DNA from: Streptomyces spororaveus
GTDB taxonomy: Bacteria > Actinomycetota > Actinomycetes > Streptomycetales > Streptomycetaceae
Assembly: GCF_016755875.1 (NCBI RefSeq)
Contig: NZ_BNED01000005.1
Span: 992,001-1,056,000, forward strand
Length of the DNA: 64,000 nucleotides
Direction: 5' to 3'
A program made the position numbers and the translations under genes. The notes beneath the pieces are model-generated. The model made no database searches and had not been told where the DNA came from. It was given only the letters and a program-made list of their open reading frames with translations. Of this stretch, positions 53,280-62,714 are shown piece by piece (position 1 is the stretch's first letter; the number at the start of each line of letters is the position of its first letter).

Positions 53280-53945
53280 CTAGGGCTCGATCAGGCCGGC
53301 GCGGATGGCGTAGCGGGTGAGTTCGAGGCGGTCGCGCAGGCCGAGTTTCTGGAGGAGGTTGGCGCGGTGTCGTTCGACGGTCTTGGGGCTGATGACAAGG
53401 AGGTCGCCGATCTCCTTGGAGCTGTGGCCCTCGGCGACGAGTTTGAGGATCTCCTCCTCGCGTTCGGTGATGGCCCGTTCCGGGATCGGGCCGCCGGTGC
53501 GGGCGCGGTCGAGGTAGCTGCGGATGAGGGTGGTCTCGGCGCCGGGGTAGATGAACGGCTCGTCGCGCAACGCGGCGCGGCAGGCTTCGACGAGGTCGCG
53601 GTCGGCGACGGATTTGAGGACGTAGCCGGAGGCGCCGGCGCGCAGGGCTTCGAAGAAGTACTGCTCGTTGTCGTACATGGTGAGCATCAGGATCCGCAGG
53701 CCGGGTTGGATGCGGGCGAGTTCGCGGGCGGCCTGGAGGCCGGTCTGGCGGGGCATGGCGATGTCGAGGACGGCGAGGTCGATGTCGAGGGTGCGGGCCT
53801 GGGTGACGGCTTCGGCGCCGTCGGCGGCCTCGGCGACCACGGTCAGGTCGGGTTCGGCGTCGAGGATGAGGCGTACGCCGCGGCGGACGAGGGTGTGGTC
53901 GTCGGCGAGCAGGATGCGGGCGGGCCCGCCCTCCGGCTGACTCAT
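53280..53945 (-). CDS. LuxR/NarL-type response regulator
   Basis: 221 residues. Receiver domain with ILLADDHTLVRRGVRLIL (acidic pocket), phospho-acceptor Asp in LAVLDIAMPRQTGL and LTMYDNEQYFFEALRAGASG; C-terminal LuxR HTH (ITEREEEILKLVAEGHSSKE, ISPKTVERHRANLLQKLGL). ATG 53945 overlaps the kinase stop (ATGA), so kinase and regulator are made together. The adjacent divergent antiporter genes are the best candidate targets. Confidence 0.9.
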   Translation of the reverse strand: MSQPEGGPARILLADDHTLVRRGVRLILDAEPDLTVVAEAADGAEAVTQARTLDIDLAVLDIAMPRQTGLQAARELARIQPGLRILMLTMYDNEQYFFEALRAGASGYVLKSVADRDLVEACRAALRDEPFIYPGAETTLIRSYLDRARTGGPIPERAITEREEEILKLVAEGHSSKEIGDLLVISPKTVERHRANLLQKLGLRDRLELTRYAIRAGLIEP

Positions 53946-54928
53946 GCTGTCGCCCCCGTGGTGTCGTGGATTTCGAGTCGGACCTGGGTGCCGCCGTGCG
54001 GGCTGGCCCCGACGAGGAGTTCGGCACCGATCAGCAGGGCGCGTTCGCGCATCCCGCGGATGCCGGCGCCCTCGGGTGCGTCCCCGAGCCCGTGGCCGTT
54101 GTCGCGGACCAGCAGGCCGACGCCGCCGCGGGGCAGCGGGCGCAGGTGGACCTCGACGCGGGTGGCCCCTGAGTGCCGGGCGGCGTTGGTCAGGCCTTCC
54201 TGGGCCACGCGGTAGAGGACGAGCTCGGTGGCCGGGTCCAGGTGGGGCAGGCCCGGGGTGATGTAGGCGGTGACGCCCAGGCGCGGGGTGGTGAACTCGG
54301 CGGCCAGGGACCGCAGCGCGCTGTACAGGCCGAGTTCCTCCAGGACGCCGGGGCGCAGGCGTCGGGCGATGCGGCGGATCTCGTCCAGGCTGGCGCGGGT
54401 CGTCTCCTGGGCCTGGTGCAGATCGGTGCGCACGGGCTCGGGGGCGCGGTCGGCGGCGTGCTTGATCTGGAGGAGGACGGCGGTGAGGGTCTGGCCGATC
54501 TCGTCGTGGAGTTCTTGGGCGATGCGCTTGCGTTCGGCCTCCAGCGCGGTCAGCACCCGGCCGCTGCTGGTGGCGCGCTCGGCTTCGAGCCGGTCGAGCA
54601 TGGCGTTGAAGGTCCGGGTGAGTGCGGCAACCTCCCCGCCGCCGGTGACCGTCGGGCGGGCGTCGGGTTTGAGGAGGTCGGCGGTGGCCATGGCCCGGTT
54701 CAGGCGGGCGAGCGGGGCCAGCCCGACCTTCAGGAGGACCGCGTTGATGACGAGCATCGCGGCCAGCCCACCGAGCAGCACGAGCGCCTCCCCGAACAGA
54801 ACCGGCGTGGAAACGGTGACCGGGCCCAGCAGCAAGGCCACCGCGAGGGCCAGCACACCTGCGTTCAACAGGAAGATCCGCCAGTACAACGACACGGCCA
54901 CACGCCTTTCCAGCCGGTCCCCCAGCAT
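53942..54928 (-). CDS. NarL-type sensor histidine kinase
   Basis: 328 residues. Two N-terminal membrane helices (IFLLNAGVLALAVALLLGPV, EALVLLGGLAAMLVINAVLL) with a very short external loop, a HAMP-like segment, HisKA_3 dimerisation helix with the phospho-His in ERKRIAQELHDEIGQTLTAV, and HATPase (VAQEGLTNAARHSGATRVEV, VRDNGHGLGD). It has almost no extracellular domain, so it may sense membrane state or an internal signal. It phosphorylates the downstream regulator. Divergent from the antiporter operon, with 230 bp between. Confidence 0.9.
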   Translation of the reverse strand: MLGDRLERRVAVSLYWRIFLLNAGVLALAVALLLGPVTVSTPVLFGEALVLLGGLAAMLVINAVLLKVGLAPLARLNRAMATADLLKPDARPTVTGGGEVAALTRTFNAMLDRLEAERATSSGRVLTALEAERKRIAQELHDEIGQTLTAVLLQIKHAADRAPEPVRTDLHQAQETTRASLDEIRRIARRLRPGVLEELGLYSALRSLAAEFTTPRLGVTAYITPGLPHLDPATELVLYRVAQEGLTNAARHSGATRVEVHLRPLPRGGVGLLVRDNGHGLGDAPEGAGIRGMRERALLIGAELLVGASPHGGTQVRLEIHDTTGATA

Positions 54929-55159
54929 CCGTCACGGCCGCCCGGCCTCCCCGCATCCAGGCACTTTGACCTGCGACGGAGCCCACTTCCCCGGCCCCAT
55001 CCTCACGGCGGTGGAACGCTGCTGTCTATCCGTGCCGACACCCATATTTCGGACGCGCGGAAAGTGGCACGATGGGCCCGCCGAGCGGCTTCTCCTGCCC
55101 GAGACCATTGTCCGCCGCAGCGGCGTCACGTACGAAAGTGAACATAAGGGGGGACAGCT

Positions 55160-55645
55160 GTGCCTGCTCCACGGATGAGCACCACACCACTGCCCGGCAT
55201 CGGGGTCCAGTACGACCTCACCACCCGCGAACACCGCCACCTGTCCGTGGTTGCGCACCGCGACGGCACCCGGACGGTGAACCTCTACCGGGCGGATGAC
55301 CCCGACGCCTGCGCCCAGTCCCTGCATCTGACGGGCGCGGAGACGGCCTCGCTGATCGACGCGCTGATGCCGGCGCACCACAGCCCCAACGTGCTGCACA
55401 CCACCGACCTCGGCCTGGTCGCCGAGCGGATCGAGCTGTCCGCCCACTCGTACTGGAACGGCCGGGTGCTGGGCGAGACCCGGATGCGGACCGAGACCGG
55501 CGTCTCGATCGTGGCCGTGCTGCGCCGCGCGGAGGCCCGCCCCTCACCCGCGCCGGACTTCCGCCTGGCCGGCGGGGACACCCTCATCGTGATCGGCACC
55601 CGCGAGGGCGTCGACGCCGCCGCCTCCATACTCGGACGGGAGTGA
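55160..55645 (+). CDS. Cation:proton antiporter regulatory subunit (TrkA-C/RCK_C type)
   Basis: 161 residues. GTG 55160 has AAGGGGGGA upstream and is preferred to ATG 55175. The N-terminal half (YDLTTREHRHLSVVAHRDGT) is a small beta domain; the C-terminal half is a TrkA-C domain (VSIVAVLRRAEARPSPAPDF, LAGGDTLIVIGTREGVDAAA) that would sense a ligand and gate the antiporter. Its stop overlaps the antiporter start (GTGA). The pair matches the two-gene CPA2 antiporter/regulator units of actinomycetes. Confidence 0.8.
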   Translation: MPAPRMSTTPLPGIGVQYDLTTREHRHLSVVAHRDGTRTVNLYRADDPDACAQSLHLTGAETASLIDALMPAHHSPNVLHTTDLGLVAERIELSAHSYWNGRVLGETRMRTETGVSIVAVLRRAEARPSPAPDFRLAGGDTLIVIGTREGVDAAASILGRE

Positions 55646-56904
55646 CGCCTGTGCACTCCGCTCTCTTCCTGATCGAGTTCGGCGCGATCATCCTCGGCCT
55701 CGGCCTGCTCGGTCGGGTCGCCGGACGCCTGAAGTTCTCCCCCATCCCCCTCTACCTCCTGGCCGGCCTCGCCTTCGGTACCGGCGGACTGCTGCCCATG
55801 GGAGCGAGCGAGGAGTTCGTCGCGATCGGCGCCGAGATCGGCGTCATCCTGCTCCTGCTGATGCTGGGCCTGGAGTACACGGCCTCGGATCTGGTCTCCA
55901 ACCTCAAAACCCAGTACCCGGCCGGACTGGTCGACTTCGGCCTCAACGCCGTACCCGGCGCCGTGGCAGCACTCTTGATGGGCTGGGGCCCGGTCGCCGC
56001 CGTGGTCCTGGCCGGCGTCACCTGGATCTCCTCCTCCGGGGTGATCGCCAAGGTCATGGGAGACCTGGGCCGTGTCGGCAACCGCGAGACCCCGGTGATC
56101 CTGTCCATCCTGGTCCTCGAAGACCTCGCGATGGCGGTCTACCTGCCGATCATCACCGCCCTCCTCGCCGGCGTGAGTCTCGCCGCCGGCAGCGCGACCC
56201 TGGCCATCGCCCTCGGCGTCGCAGGAGCGGTCCTGTTCATCGCCGTGCGCTTCGGGCGCCACATCTCCCGCTTCGTCTCCAGTGACGACCCTGAGAAGCT
56301 CCTCCTCGTCGTCCTCGGCCTGACCCTGCTGGTGGCGGGCATCGCCCAGCAGCTCCAGGTCTCCGCAGCCGTCGGCGCGTTCCTCGTCGGCATCGCCCTC
56401 TCCGGCGAGGTCGCCGAAGGCACCCACACCCTGCTCAGCCCGCTGCGCGACCTGTTCGCAGCGGTGTTCTTCGTCTTCTTCGGCCTGCACACCGACCCCG
56501 CGAGCATCCCGCCCGTCCTGCTGCCCGCGCTCGCGCTCGCCGTGGTCACGGCGGGTACGAAGATCGCCACTGGGTACTGGGCCGCAAAGCGCGCCGGCGT
56601 CGGGGTCAAGGGGCGCTGGCGCGCCGGTGGCACGCTGGTGGCCCGCGGCGAGTTCTCCATCGTCATCGCCGGGTTGGCCGTCACGGCCGGCATCGAGCCC
56701 GCGATGGGACCGCTCGCGACCGCGTACGTCCTGATCCTCGTGGTGATCGGACCGCTCACCGCCCGCTACACCGAACCCGTGGCCGCATGGGTGAGCAGCC
56801 GCCGCAACCCGCCGGGAACGGTCACCCTGGCCGCTGTGCCGTCCCAGCCGGGATCCCCGGAGGACCTCAAGGACCAGGCGCAGGATCCGGCCGGCCGCGC
56901 GTGA
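55642..56904 (+). CDS. CPA2-family cation:proton antiporter (KefB-like)
   Basis: 420 residues with about 12 membrane segments (FLIEFGAIILGLGLLGRVAG, EIGVILLLLMLGLEYTASDL, LLLVVLGLTLLVAGIAQQLQ, LFAAVFFVFFGLHTDPASIP). The LEYT and FVFFGL motifs are those of KefB/KefC-type exchangers. It should exchange K+ or Na+ for H+ at the cytoplasmic membrane, controlled by the TrkA-C subunit encoded just upstream. GTG 55642 is coupled to that gene; a second GTG at 55651 is possible. The next small gene overlaps its stop. Confidence 0.9.
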   Translation: MTPVHSALFLIEFGAIILGLGLLGRVAGRLKFSPIPLYLLAGLAFGTGGLLPMGASEEFVAIGAEIGVILLLLMLGLEYTASDLVSNLKTQYPAGLVDFGLNAVPGAVAALLMGWGPVAAVVLAGVTWISSSGVIAKVMGDLGRVGNRETPVILSILVLEDLAMAVYLPIITALLAGVSLAAGSATLAIALGVAGAVLFIAVRFGRHISRFVSSDDPEKLLLVVLGLTLLVAGIAQQLQVSAAVGAFLVGIALSGEVAEGTHTLLSPLRDLFAAVFFVFFGLHTDPASIPPVLLPALALAVVTAGTKIATGYWAAKRAGVGVKGRWRAGGTLVARGEFSIVIAGLAVTAGIEPAMGPLATAYVLILVVIGPLTARYTEPVAAWVSSRRNPPGTVTLAAVPSQPGSPEDLKDQAQDPAGRA

Positions 56905-57158
56905 GTGAGGACACCTGGGCGGCGATCACCAGCCGGGAGACCGTGCTGCTGCTCGCCGCCCTGGCCGTCTACCTCGGCGGCGCGGTCGGCTTCGCCCACC
57001 GCCTGCCCCGCCTCCTGGCACGTCACCCGGGCTGGCGCCGGGACACCGAACACGACCCCGTCTCCAGCGCCCTCACCCTCACCCTGCTGATCGTCCTGTG
57101 GCCGGCGACCGCCGTGTGCCTGGCCCGCAAGCTCGCCGCCGCTCGCCGCGATCGGTGA
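56901..57158 (+). CDS. Small membrane protein
   Basis: 85 residues from a GTG overlapping the antiporter stop (GTGA). Two membrane helices (ETVLLLAALAVYLGGAVGFA, SALTLTLLIVLWPATAVCLA) separated by a basic loop (RLPRLLARHPGWRRD). Unknown function; coupled to the antiporter, so perhaps an accessory subunit. Confidence 0.65.
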   Translation: MSEDTWAAITSRETVLLLAALAVYLGGAVGFAHRLPRLLARHPGWRRDTEHDPVSSALTLTLLIVLWPATAVCLARKLAAARRDR

Positions 57159-57237
57159 CCAGGCCGTCTGCGGGACGGCCCTCACCACGAACACGCAATT
57201 CCCGCGCCCACGCTCATGCTGATGTACGGAGGTACAC

Positions 57238-57508
57238 ATGCTCACCGTTGTACAGGCGGCCACGATCGCGATGGCCCTTGGAAGTCGGGACCGCCGGCGT
57301 CTGGACGATCGTGACCGGCCGTGTCGCCTTCCCGTGGCTTCGCCGCAGCGTGCGGCGGCCGGTTGTCTGGGGCGTGGGAACGCTCGTCATGGCGGGGGCG
57401 CTCGCGGGGGCGCCCGCATTGCCCTTCACGGCCTTCGTGCCGCTTCTGATGGCCGGTGTCGCCCTGGTCGGATTCGCGCAGGTCTCCCGCCCGTCAAACG
57501 GCGCCTAG
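57238..57508 (+). pseudogene. Small membrane protein, apparent frameshift
   Basis: ATG 57238 has an ideal GGAGGT ribosome site and encodes MLTVVQAATIAMAL, but the matching membrane protein continues in another frame from ~57277 (VGTAGVWTIVTGRVAFPWLR, LVMAGALAGAPALPFTAFVP). One extra or missing base joins them. Either a natural disruption, a sequencing error, or translation from the TTG at 57277. Confidence 0.5.
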
Positions 57509-57509
57509 G

Positions 57510-59030
57510 TCACTCGGTGCCGCCACCGACCGGTTCGGACCTGCCGTGTTCGCCGAGCCAGCGGGCGAGTTTGCCCCGGCGGCCAACAGCGCGCAGCCTG
57601 CGCTCGGTCGCCTGCCGGGTCGCCGAAGTGGTGACCAGGAGCAGCTCATCGCCGGCGGCGAGGACCGTGTCAGGGCCGGGTACCTGGGTGACGCCGCCGC
57701 GGACGAGAAGGGTGATCACCGCGGGCGGTGGGAGCCGTAGTTCGAAGACGGCGACGCCGTGGAGGCGTGAGCCGGGCGGGATGGTGACGGTCAGCAGGTC
57801 GGCGTCGAGGACGTCCAGGGGCGCGCTCTCGACCTGGATCTCCCGCACGGCCCCCGGCCGGGCGATGTGCAGGAGGCGGGCGGCGGCGGGCAGGGTGGGG
57901 CCCTGGACGAGGGTGAAGACGACGACGAGGACGAAGACGATGTTGAGCAGGTGCCGGGAGCCCTCGACGGCCGCGACGATCGGGAACGTGGCCAGGACGA
58001 TCGGCACGGCGCCGCGCAGGCCCGCCCAGGAGATGAAGGCCTGTTCCCGCCACGGCGTGCGGAAGGGCAGCAGGCAGGCGGCGACCGAGACGGGGCGGGC
58101 GATCAGCAGCAGAACCAGGCCGACTGCGAGGGCGGGCAGGACGGCTGAGGGAAGTTCGCTGGGGTCGACGAGCAGGCCGAGCATGACGAACAGGCCGATC
58201 TGGGCGAGCCATCCGGTGCCCTCGGCGAAGGAGCGGGTCGCCGCGCGGTGGGGCAGGTGCGAGTTGCCCAGGACCAGCCCGGCCAGGTAGGCGGCGATGA
58301 TGCCGCTCGCGTTGACGAAGCCGCCGGCGGCGAAGGCGATGATGCCGAACCCGACGGTCGCCAGCGGATAGAGGCCGGTGGCCGGCAGCGCGATGTGCCG
58401 CAGTGCGGCCACCCCGATCCGGCCGACGGCCAGCCCCAGCAGACCGCCGACGACGAGCTGGTAGACGACGTTGCCGAGGATCGCGGCCGGGCCGGGGAGG
58501 TCGGCGACGGCGGTGGAGAAGACCAGGACCAGGATGATGGTCGGGGCGTCGTTGAACCCCGACTCCGCCTCCAGCAGCCCCGTGGTCTTGCGCGGCAGGG
58601 GCAGGGAGCGCAGGACGGCGAAGACCGCGGCGGCGTCGGTGGAGGAGACGATCGCGCCCAACAGCAGGGCCAGATGCCAGTCCATGCCGAGGAGGTAGTG
58701 GGCCCCGGCGCCCGTGACCGCCACGGACACGGCAACCCCGGCGGTGGCCAGCACACCGGCCGGTGCCAGCCGGCGCCTGACGTCGGGCCAGTGCGTGCTC
58801 AGGCCGCCCTCGACGAGGATGACGGCCAAGCCCGCGGTGCCCAGGGACTGGGCGAGCTGCGCGTCGTCGAACTCGATACCGATCACGTCCTCGCCCGCGA
58901 TCACACCGACGGCGAGGAACAGCAGCAGGCTCGGCAAGCCGAGCCGGTGCGCGGCCCGGGCGGCGGCGATGCTGGCCATGAGGACGACACCGCCCACCAG
59001 CAGCACCAGATACAGCTGCTGCAGCGTCAC
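57510..59030 (-). CDS. CPA1-type K+/H+ antiporter with C-terminal TrkA-C domain (NhaP2-like)
   Basis: 506 residues. About 12-13 membrane segments, including the acidic core EAESGFNDAPTIILVLVFST and FISWAGLRGAVPIVLATFPI, the CPA1/NhaP2 hallmarks. The last ~110 residues form a TrkA-C/CorC-like cytoplasmic domain (DADLLTVTIPPGSRLHGVAV, VLAAGDELLLVTTSATRQAT). Unlike the CPA2 unit, transporter and regulator are one chain here. Convergent with the small membrane pseudogene (stops 2 bp apart). It probably exports K+ or Na+ in exchange for protons. Confidence 0.9.
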   Translation of the reverse strand: MTLQQLYLVLLVGGVVLMASIAAARAAHRLGLPSLLLFLAVGVIAGEDVIGIEFDDAQLAQSLGTAGLAVILVEGGLSTHWPDVRRRLAPAGVLATAGVAVSVAVTGAGAHYLLGMDWHLALLLGAIVSSTDAAAVFAVLRSLPLPRKTTGLLEAESGFNDAPTIILVLVFSTAVADLPGPAAILGNVVYQLVVGGLLGLAVGRIGVAALRHIALPATGLYPLATVGFGIIAFAAGGFVNASGIIAAYLAGLVLGNSHLPHRAATRSFAEGTGWLAQIGLFVMLGLLVDPSELPSAVLPALAVGLVLLLIARPVSVAACLLPFRTPWREQAFISWAGLRGAVPIVLATFPIVAAVEGSRHLLNIVFVLVVVFTLVQGPTLPAAARLLHIARPGAVREIQVESAPLDVLDADLLTVTIPPGSRLHGVAVFELRLPPPAVITLLVRGGVTQVPGPDTVLAAGDELLLVTTSATRQATERRLRAVGRRGKLARWLGEHGRSEPVGGGTE

Positions 59031-59039
59031 GGCATACCC

Positions 59040-59321
59040 CTAGGACCTTGGCCGGCGCAGGCGGCGCAGGCGGTTGCTCTCGAGGAGGTTCACCGCGAGC
59101 GCGGCCATGATCAGGCCGGCCGCCAGCAGCAGCCCGTGCGGGACCAGTACCCCGGTGACCACGGCGGCCAGGGCCAGCAGCATGGCCAGCCAGGCCCGGC
59201 CGCGCCGGTACTCGCGGGGCCGTCGGGGGCGGCCCTTGCCCAGGCCGCGGGCGAAGTGGGGATCGTCGTGCCACAGCGCGGCTTCGAGGTCGGCGATCCG
59301 CTCGTCATCGTAGTCGGTCAT
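59040..59321 (-). CDS. DUF3040 membrane protein
   Basis: 93 residues: a conserved cytoplasmic start (ERIADLEAALWHDDPHFARG), a basic stretch, then two hydrophobic helices (AWLAMLLALAAVVTGVLVPH, GLLLAAGLIMAALAVNLLES). This is the DUF3040 layout found across actinomycetes; function unknown. ATG 59321 lies 22 bp after the stop of the transporter upstream and 10 bp before the antiporter start, so it is the middle gene of a three-gene operon. Confidence 0.8.
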   Translation of the reverse strand: MTDYDDERIADLEAALWHDDPHFARGLGKGRPRRPREYRRGRAWLAMLLALAAVVTGVLVPHGLLLAAGLIMAALAVNLLESNRLRRLRRPRS

Positions 59322-59343
59322 GGCCTTGCCTCCTTTCCATCGG

Positions 59344-60642
59344 TCAGGCGAGTGCGAAGTAGCGCAGCCACACGTACGCCCCGGCCAGCACGGTGGTGAC
59401 GGCGGTGACGACCAGGCCGTATCGGCTGAACTGCCAGAAGGAGATGTGGTGTCCGGCGCGGTCGGCGATGCCGACGGTGACGACGTTGGCGGAGGAGGCG
59501 ATGATCGTGGCATTGCCCGCGAGGTCCGCACCGAGGGCGAAGGACCACCACAACACCTGCGCCTGCTCGCCTCCTCCGGAGGCGGCGACGATCTCGGAGA
59601 CGACCGGGCTGGTCGAGGCGACGAAGGGGATGTTGTCGATCACCGCGGACGGCACGATCGACCCGAAGAGCAGGGCCATGCTCGCCCCGAACAGGTTGCC
59701 GTCCAGTACGCGGGCAGCGGCCTGGCCGAGGTCGGTGAGGATCCCCGTCTGGACCATGGCGCCGACCATCACGAACAGGCCCGCGAAGAACGCCAGGGTC
59801 TCCCACTCGACGTCCGCCGCGACCTTGCGCGCATCCAGCCGGGAGACGGCGAGGAGGATCAGACCACCGGAGATCGCGACGACCGACGGCTCCAGGTGGA
59901 GGGTGGTGTGCAGGACGAAGCAGGCCATCACGATGGTGACGACGATGCCGCTGACGGCCAGGAGCCGGGGGGCGGTGATGGCGTCCCGCTCGCGCATGGC
60001 CATGACGTGCGCGGCCCGCTTGGGGTCGTGGGAGAACGCGCCGCGGAACATCCAGCGGGCCATCACCGCGAACACCACGACCAGCAGCGCCGCGATGGGC
60101 GCCATGTGGAGCAGGAAGTCGTTGAAGGAGAGCCCGGCGCGGGAGCCGATCATGATGTTCGGCGGGTCGCCGATCAGGGTGGCGGCGCCGCCGATGTTGC
60201 AGGCCATCACCTCGGCGATCAAGTAGGGCACGACCGGGACGCCGAGCTTGGTGCAGACCGCGATGGTTACGGGGGCGATCAGCAGGACGGTGGTGACGTT
60301 GTCCAGCCACGCGGAGAGGAACGCGGTCGCGAGGATGAGGAGCACCATGAGCCGGTAGGGGCGGCCGTGCGACCGTTTGGCGGCCCAGATCGCGACGAAC
60401 TCGAACAGGCCGGTGCGTTTGAGGACGGAGACGATCAGCATCATGCCCAGGAGCAGGAAGATGACGTTCCAGTCGATGCCGGCCACGTCGGAGAAGAAGG
60501 CGTGCTCGGGGCTGGTCGCCCCGATGAGCAGCATGACGACCGCACCGCCCAGGGCTGCGGCGACCCGGTGGACCTTCTCCGTGGCGATCAGTACGTAGAC
60601 GGTCCCGAACACCGCCACGGCCAGCCACGCGGTGACACTCAT
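59344..60642 (-). CDS. ArsB/NhaD-type ion transporter (SLC13 relative)
   Basis: 432 residues with about 11-12 membrane segments. Diagnostic blocks: FLSAWLDNVTTVLLIAPVTI, MACNIGGAATLIGDPPNIMI and the second-half mirror LFGSIVPSAVIDNIPFVAST and FALGADLAGNATIIASSANV, the paired motifs of the ArsB/NhaD ion transporter superfamily. It could move Na+, arsenite or a dicarboxylate. No arsR or arsC is nearby, and the antiporters around it favour a sodium or proton role. It is first in the operon with DUF3040 and the K+/H+ antiporter. Confidence 0.85.
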   Translation of the reverse strand: MSVTAWLAVAVFGTVYVLIATEKVHRVAAALGGAVVMLLIGATSPEHAFFSDVAGIDWNVIFLLLGMMLIVSVLKRTGLFEFVAIWAAKRSHGRPYRLMVLLILATAFLSAWLDNVTTVLLIAPVTIAVCTKLGVPVVPYLIAEVMACNIGGAATLIGDPPNIMIGSRAGLSFNDFLLHMAPIAALLVVVFAVMARWMFRGAFSHDPKRAAHVMAMRERDAITAPRLLAVSGIVVTIVMACFVLHTTLHLEPSVVAISGGLILLAVSRLDARKVAADVEWETLAFFAGLFVMVGAMVQTGILTDLGQAAARVLDGNLFGASMALLFGSIVPSAVIDNIPFVASTSPVVSEIVAASGGGEQAQVLWWSFALGADLAGNATIIASSANVVTVGIADRAGHHISFWQFSRYGLVVTAVTTVLAGAYVWLRYFALA

Positions 60643-61121
60643 GACGGGCCTGCCCAGCAGATCCGGGGGTGAGGCGGCGACGGGGGCGGGGTCGTCATCG
60701 GCGCGGCTCCGTTCACAGGTGCTGCCACGAGCACCCGCCCCGCGAGGGCCCGCCCACAGCGGGTGCTCCAGGTCCCCACCATCACCTGGCGCCCCTGCCC
60801 GGCGCATCGGGGCCAGCACCCATCTTCACGACCGACGCGGAGGGACCTCCCGTTGGCAGCCCCCGCTGTGAGCGGTCGCGGTGGCAGGCTCCGCGCCCCG
60901 AACCGGTATGGGCGACAACAGCTCCCTTGGACCGGCCAGTGCCTCGCATGCAACGCGCACACCGCCGCGGCACGCACGGCGCCGGCGATGGCCGCTCGCC
61001 GGAATGCACCGCCCGCTGCCTCGTACGGTCGACGGGCCTCCGAGTGCTCCACCCAGCACAAGGGTCAAAGAATGGCAAAGAGGGCATATCCAGGAGAGAG
61101 GATGCAGGGAGATGGTTCGCC
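60643..61121. other. Divergent intergenic region
   Basis: 479 bp between the ArsB/NhaD-type gene and the slipin gene, probably holding both promoters. Long frames run through it on both strands but show no domain. The least GC-rich part is just before the slipin start (AAAGAATGGCAAAGAGGGCA). Confidence 0.45.
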
Positions 61122-61937
61122 ATGGTCCAGGAGCTGCTGACCGCACTGGCCCTCACGGGCGCCGCCGGTGCGCTGTACGTGGCAGCGGCAGCCCGGGTGG
61201 TCAGGCAATATGAGAGGGGCGTTGTGCTGCGCTTCGGTCGCCTGCGCGGCCAGGTCCGGGGGCCCGGGTTTGCCATGGTCGTTCCGGGCGTGGACCGGAT
61301 GCACAAGGTGAACATGCAGATCGTGACGATGCCAGTGCCCGCCCAGGACGGCATCACCCGCGACAACGTCACAGTCCGGGTGGACGCCGTCATCTACTTC
61401 AAGGTGGTCGACCCGGTCGACGCGATCATCCGCGTCGAGGACTACCGGTTCGCCGTTTCCCAGATGGCGCAGACCTCGCTCCGGTCCATCCTCGGCAAGA
61501 GCGATCTCGACGAGTTGCTCTCCAACCGGGAGAAGCTGAACCAGGGCCTGGAACTGATGATGGACAGCCCGGCTGTCGAGTGGGGTGTGAACATCGACCG
61601 GGTGGAGATCAAGGACGTTTCCCTCCCAGAGACGATGAAACGGTCGATGGCGCGGCAAGCCGAGGCCGACCGCGAACGCCGGGCAAGGATCATCAACGCC
61701 GATGCCGAGCTCCAGGCGTCCAAGAAGCTGGCGGAAGCCGCCGCCGTGATGTCCGACCAGCCCGCCGCCCTCCAGCTCAGGCTGCTGCAGACGGTGGTCG
61801 CGGTCGCCGCCGAGAAGAACTCCACCCTTGTCCTGCCTTTCCCCGTCGAGCTGCTGCGCTTCCTCGAACGGGCCACCCCGCCACAGTCCGCCGCACACAA
61901 GGCTTCGCCCGCTGTCACGCTGCCCAGGCCCCCATAG
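61122..61937 (+). CDS. Slipin/stomatin-like SPFH protein
   Basis: 271 residues. One N-terminal membrane helix (LLTALALTGAAGALYVAAAA), then the SPFH domain (VVRQYERGVVLRFGRLRG, GITRDNVTVRVDAVIYFKVV, SQMAQTSLRSILGKSDLDEL, EIKDVSLPETMKRSMARQAE) and a helical C-terminal part. Slipins oligomerise at the membrane inner face and organise or protect membrane proteins; in many genomes they sit with a NfeD-like protease, which is absent here. ATG 61122 is chosen because homology starts there. Confidence 0.85.
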   Translation: MVQELLTALALTGAAGALYVAAAARVVRQYERGVVLRFGRLRGQVRGPGFAMVVPGVDRMHKVNMQIVTMPVPAQDGITRDNVTVRVDAVIYFKVVDPVDAIIRVEDYRFAVSQMAQTSLRSILGKSDLDELLSNREKLNQGLELMMDSPAVEWGVNIDRVEIKDVSLPETMKRSMARQAEADRERRARIINADAELQASKKLAEAAAVMSDQPAALQLRLLQTVVAVAAEKNSTLVLPFPVELLRFLERATPPQSAAHKASPAVTLPRPP

Positions 61938-62175
61938 CAGGGAGACGGCCGTCCGGATCCCCAGCATCGAACGGCACCAGCCCCGCCCTGCCTGACGGAA
62001 TGCCAGAATCCGCGGTGAACCGGAGGGCCGCCTGATACCGGGGAGCCTGCACGGGGGTCAGGCCACCCGCGCGTACCCCTCGGCCCCGGCGCGGCCCAGG
62101 CGAACAGAGCCCATGTCCCCTTCTGCCACCCACCGTCGGCGGGCCGGGCGTGATCTTAGCGCGGCCCGCCCGCAG

Positions 62176-62547
62176 CTATGCGCGGGCCAGTGACCTGCGG
62201 CAAGGGCGGCCTTTGGAGATGACATCACGGCAGCACCAGGCGCGTGTGCGGAAGTGCTGGTGCTCGACGCGTTCGCGGTGCAGGACGAGGACGGCGATGT
62301 TGACGACCGTGAAGACGCACAGGAGCAGGAAGGCGGTGGTGTCGCCGAGGCCGGCGATCTCTCCGGTGGAGACCAGGCCGATGGCGAGGAGCGAGACGAA
62401 GACGATGCCGACGACCGGGGTACGGCGCCTTGGCAGGACACGGCCCATGGCGCGGGGCAGGATGTGTTCGTTGGCCATGCCCGCCATCATGATGTTGATC
62501 AGGGTCGAGTTCGTGACGGATCTCTGCCCAGTCCTCACGAGGATCAC
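62176..62547 (-). pseudogene. APC-family amino acid permease fragment
   Basis: The reverse-strand frame has a short middle-to-late part of an APC permease (NSTLINIMMAGMANEHILPR, RTPVVGIVFVSLLAIGLVST, TTAFLLLCVFTVVNIAVLVL) with an internal gap between NIMMA and GMANE, and a frameshifted end. The first eight or so helices and the C-terminus are missing. Dead remnant. Confidence 0.75.
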
Positions 62548-62714
62548 CCTTCCCCCTGGCCTTGATCACCAAGGCCAGATTCAGACGAAGAGCACCACGT
62601 GGATCACTTTTGATACGCCGTCAGAGGGCCCGAGTGCAACCGTCGCCGAGAGATGCCGTTCCTTGGCCGGCAGGCAGTTCGCGGGGCTGGGGCGGGCTGC
62701 GCAATGCAACCGGT

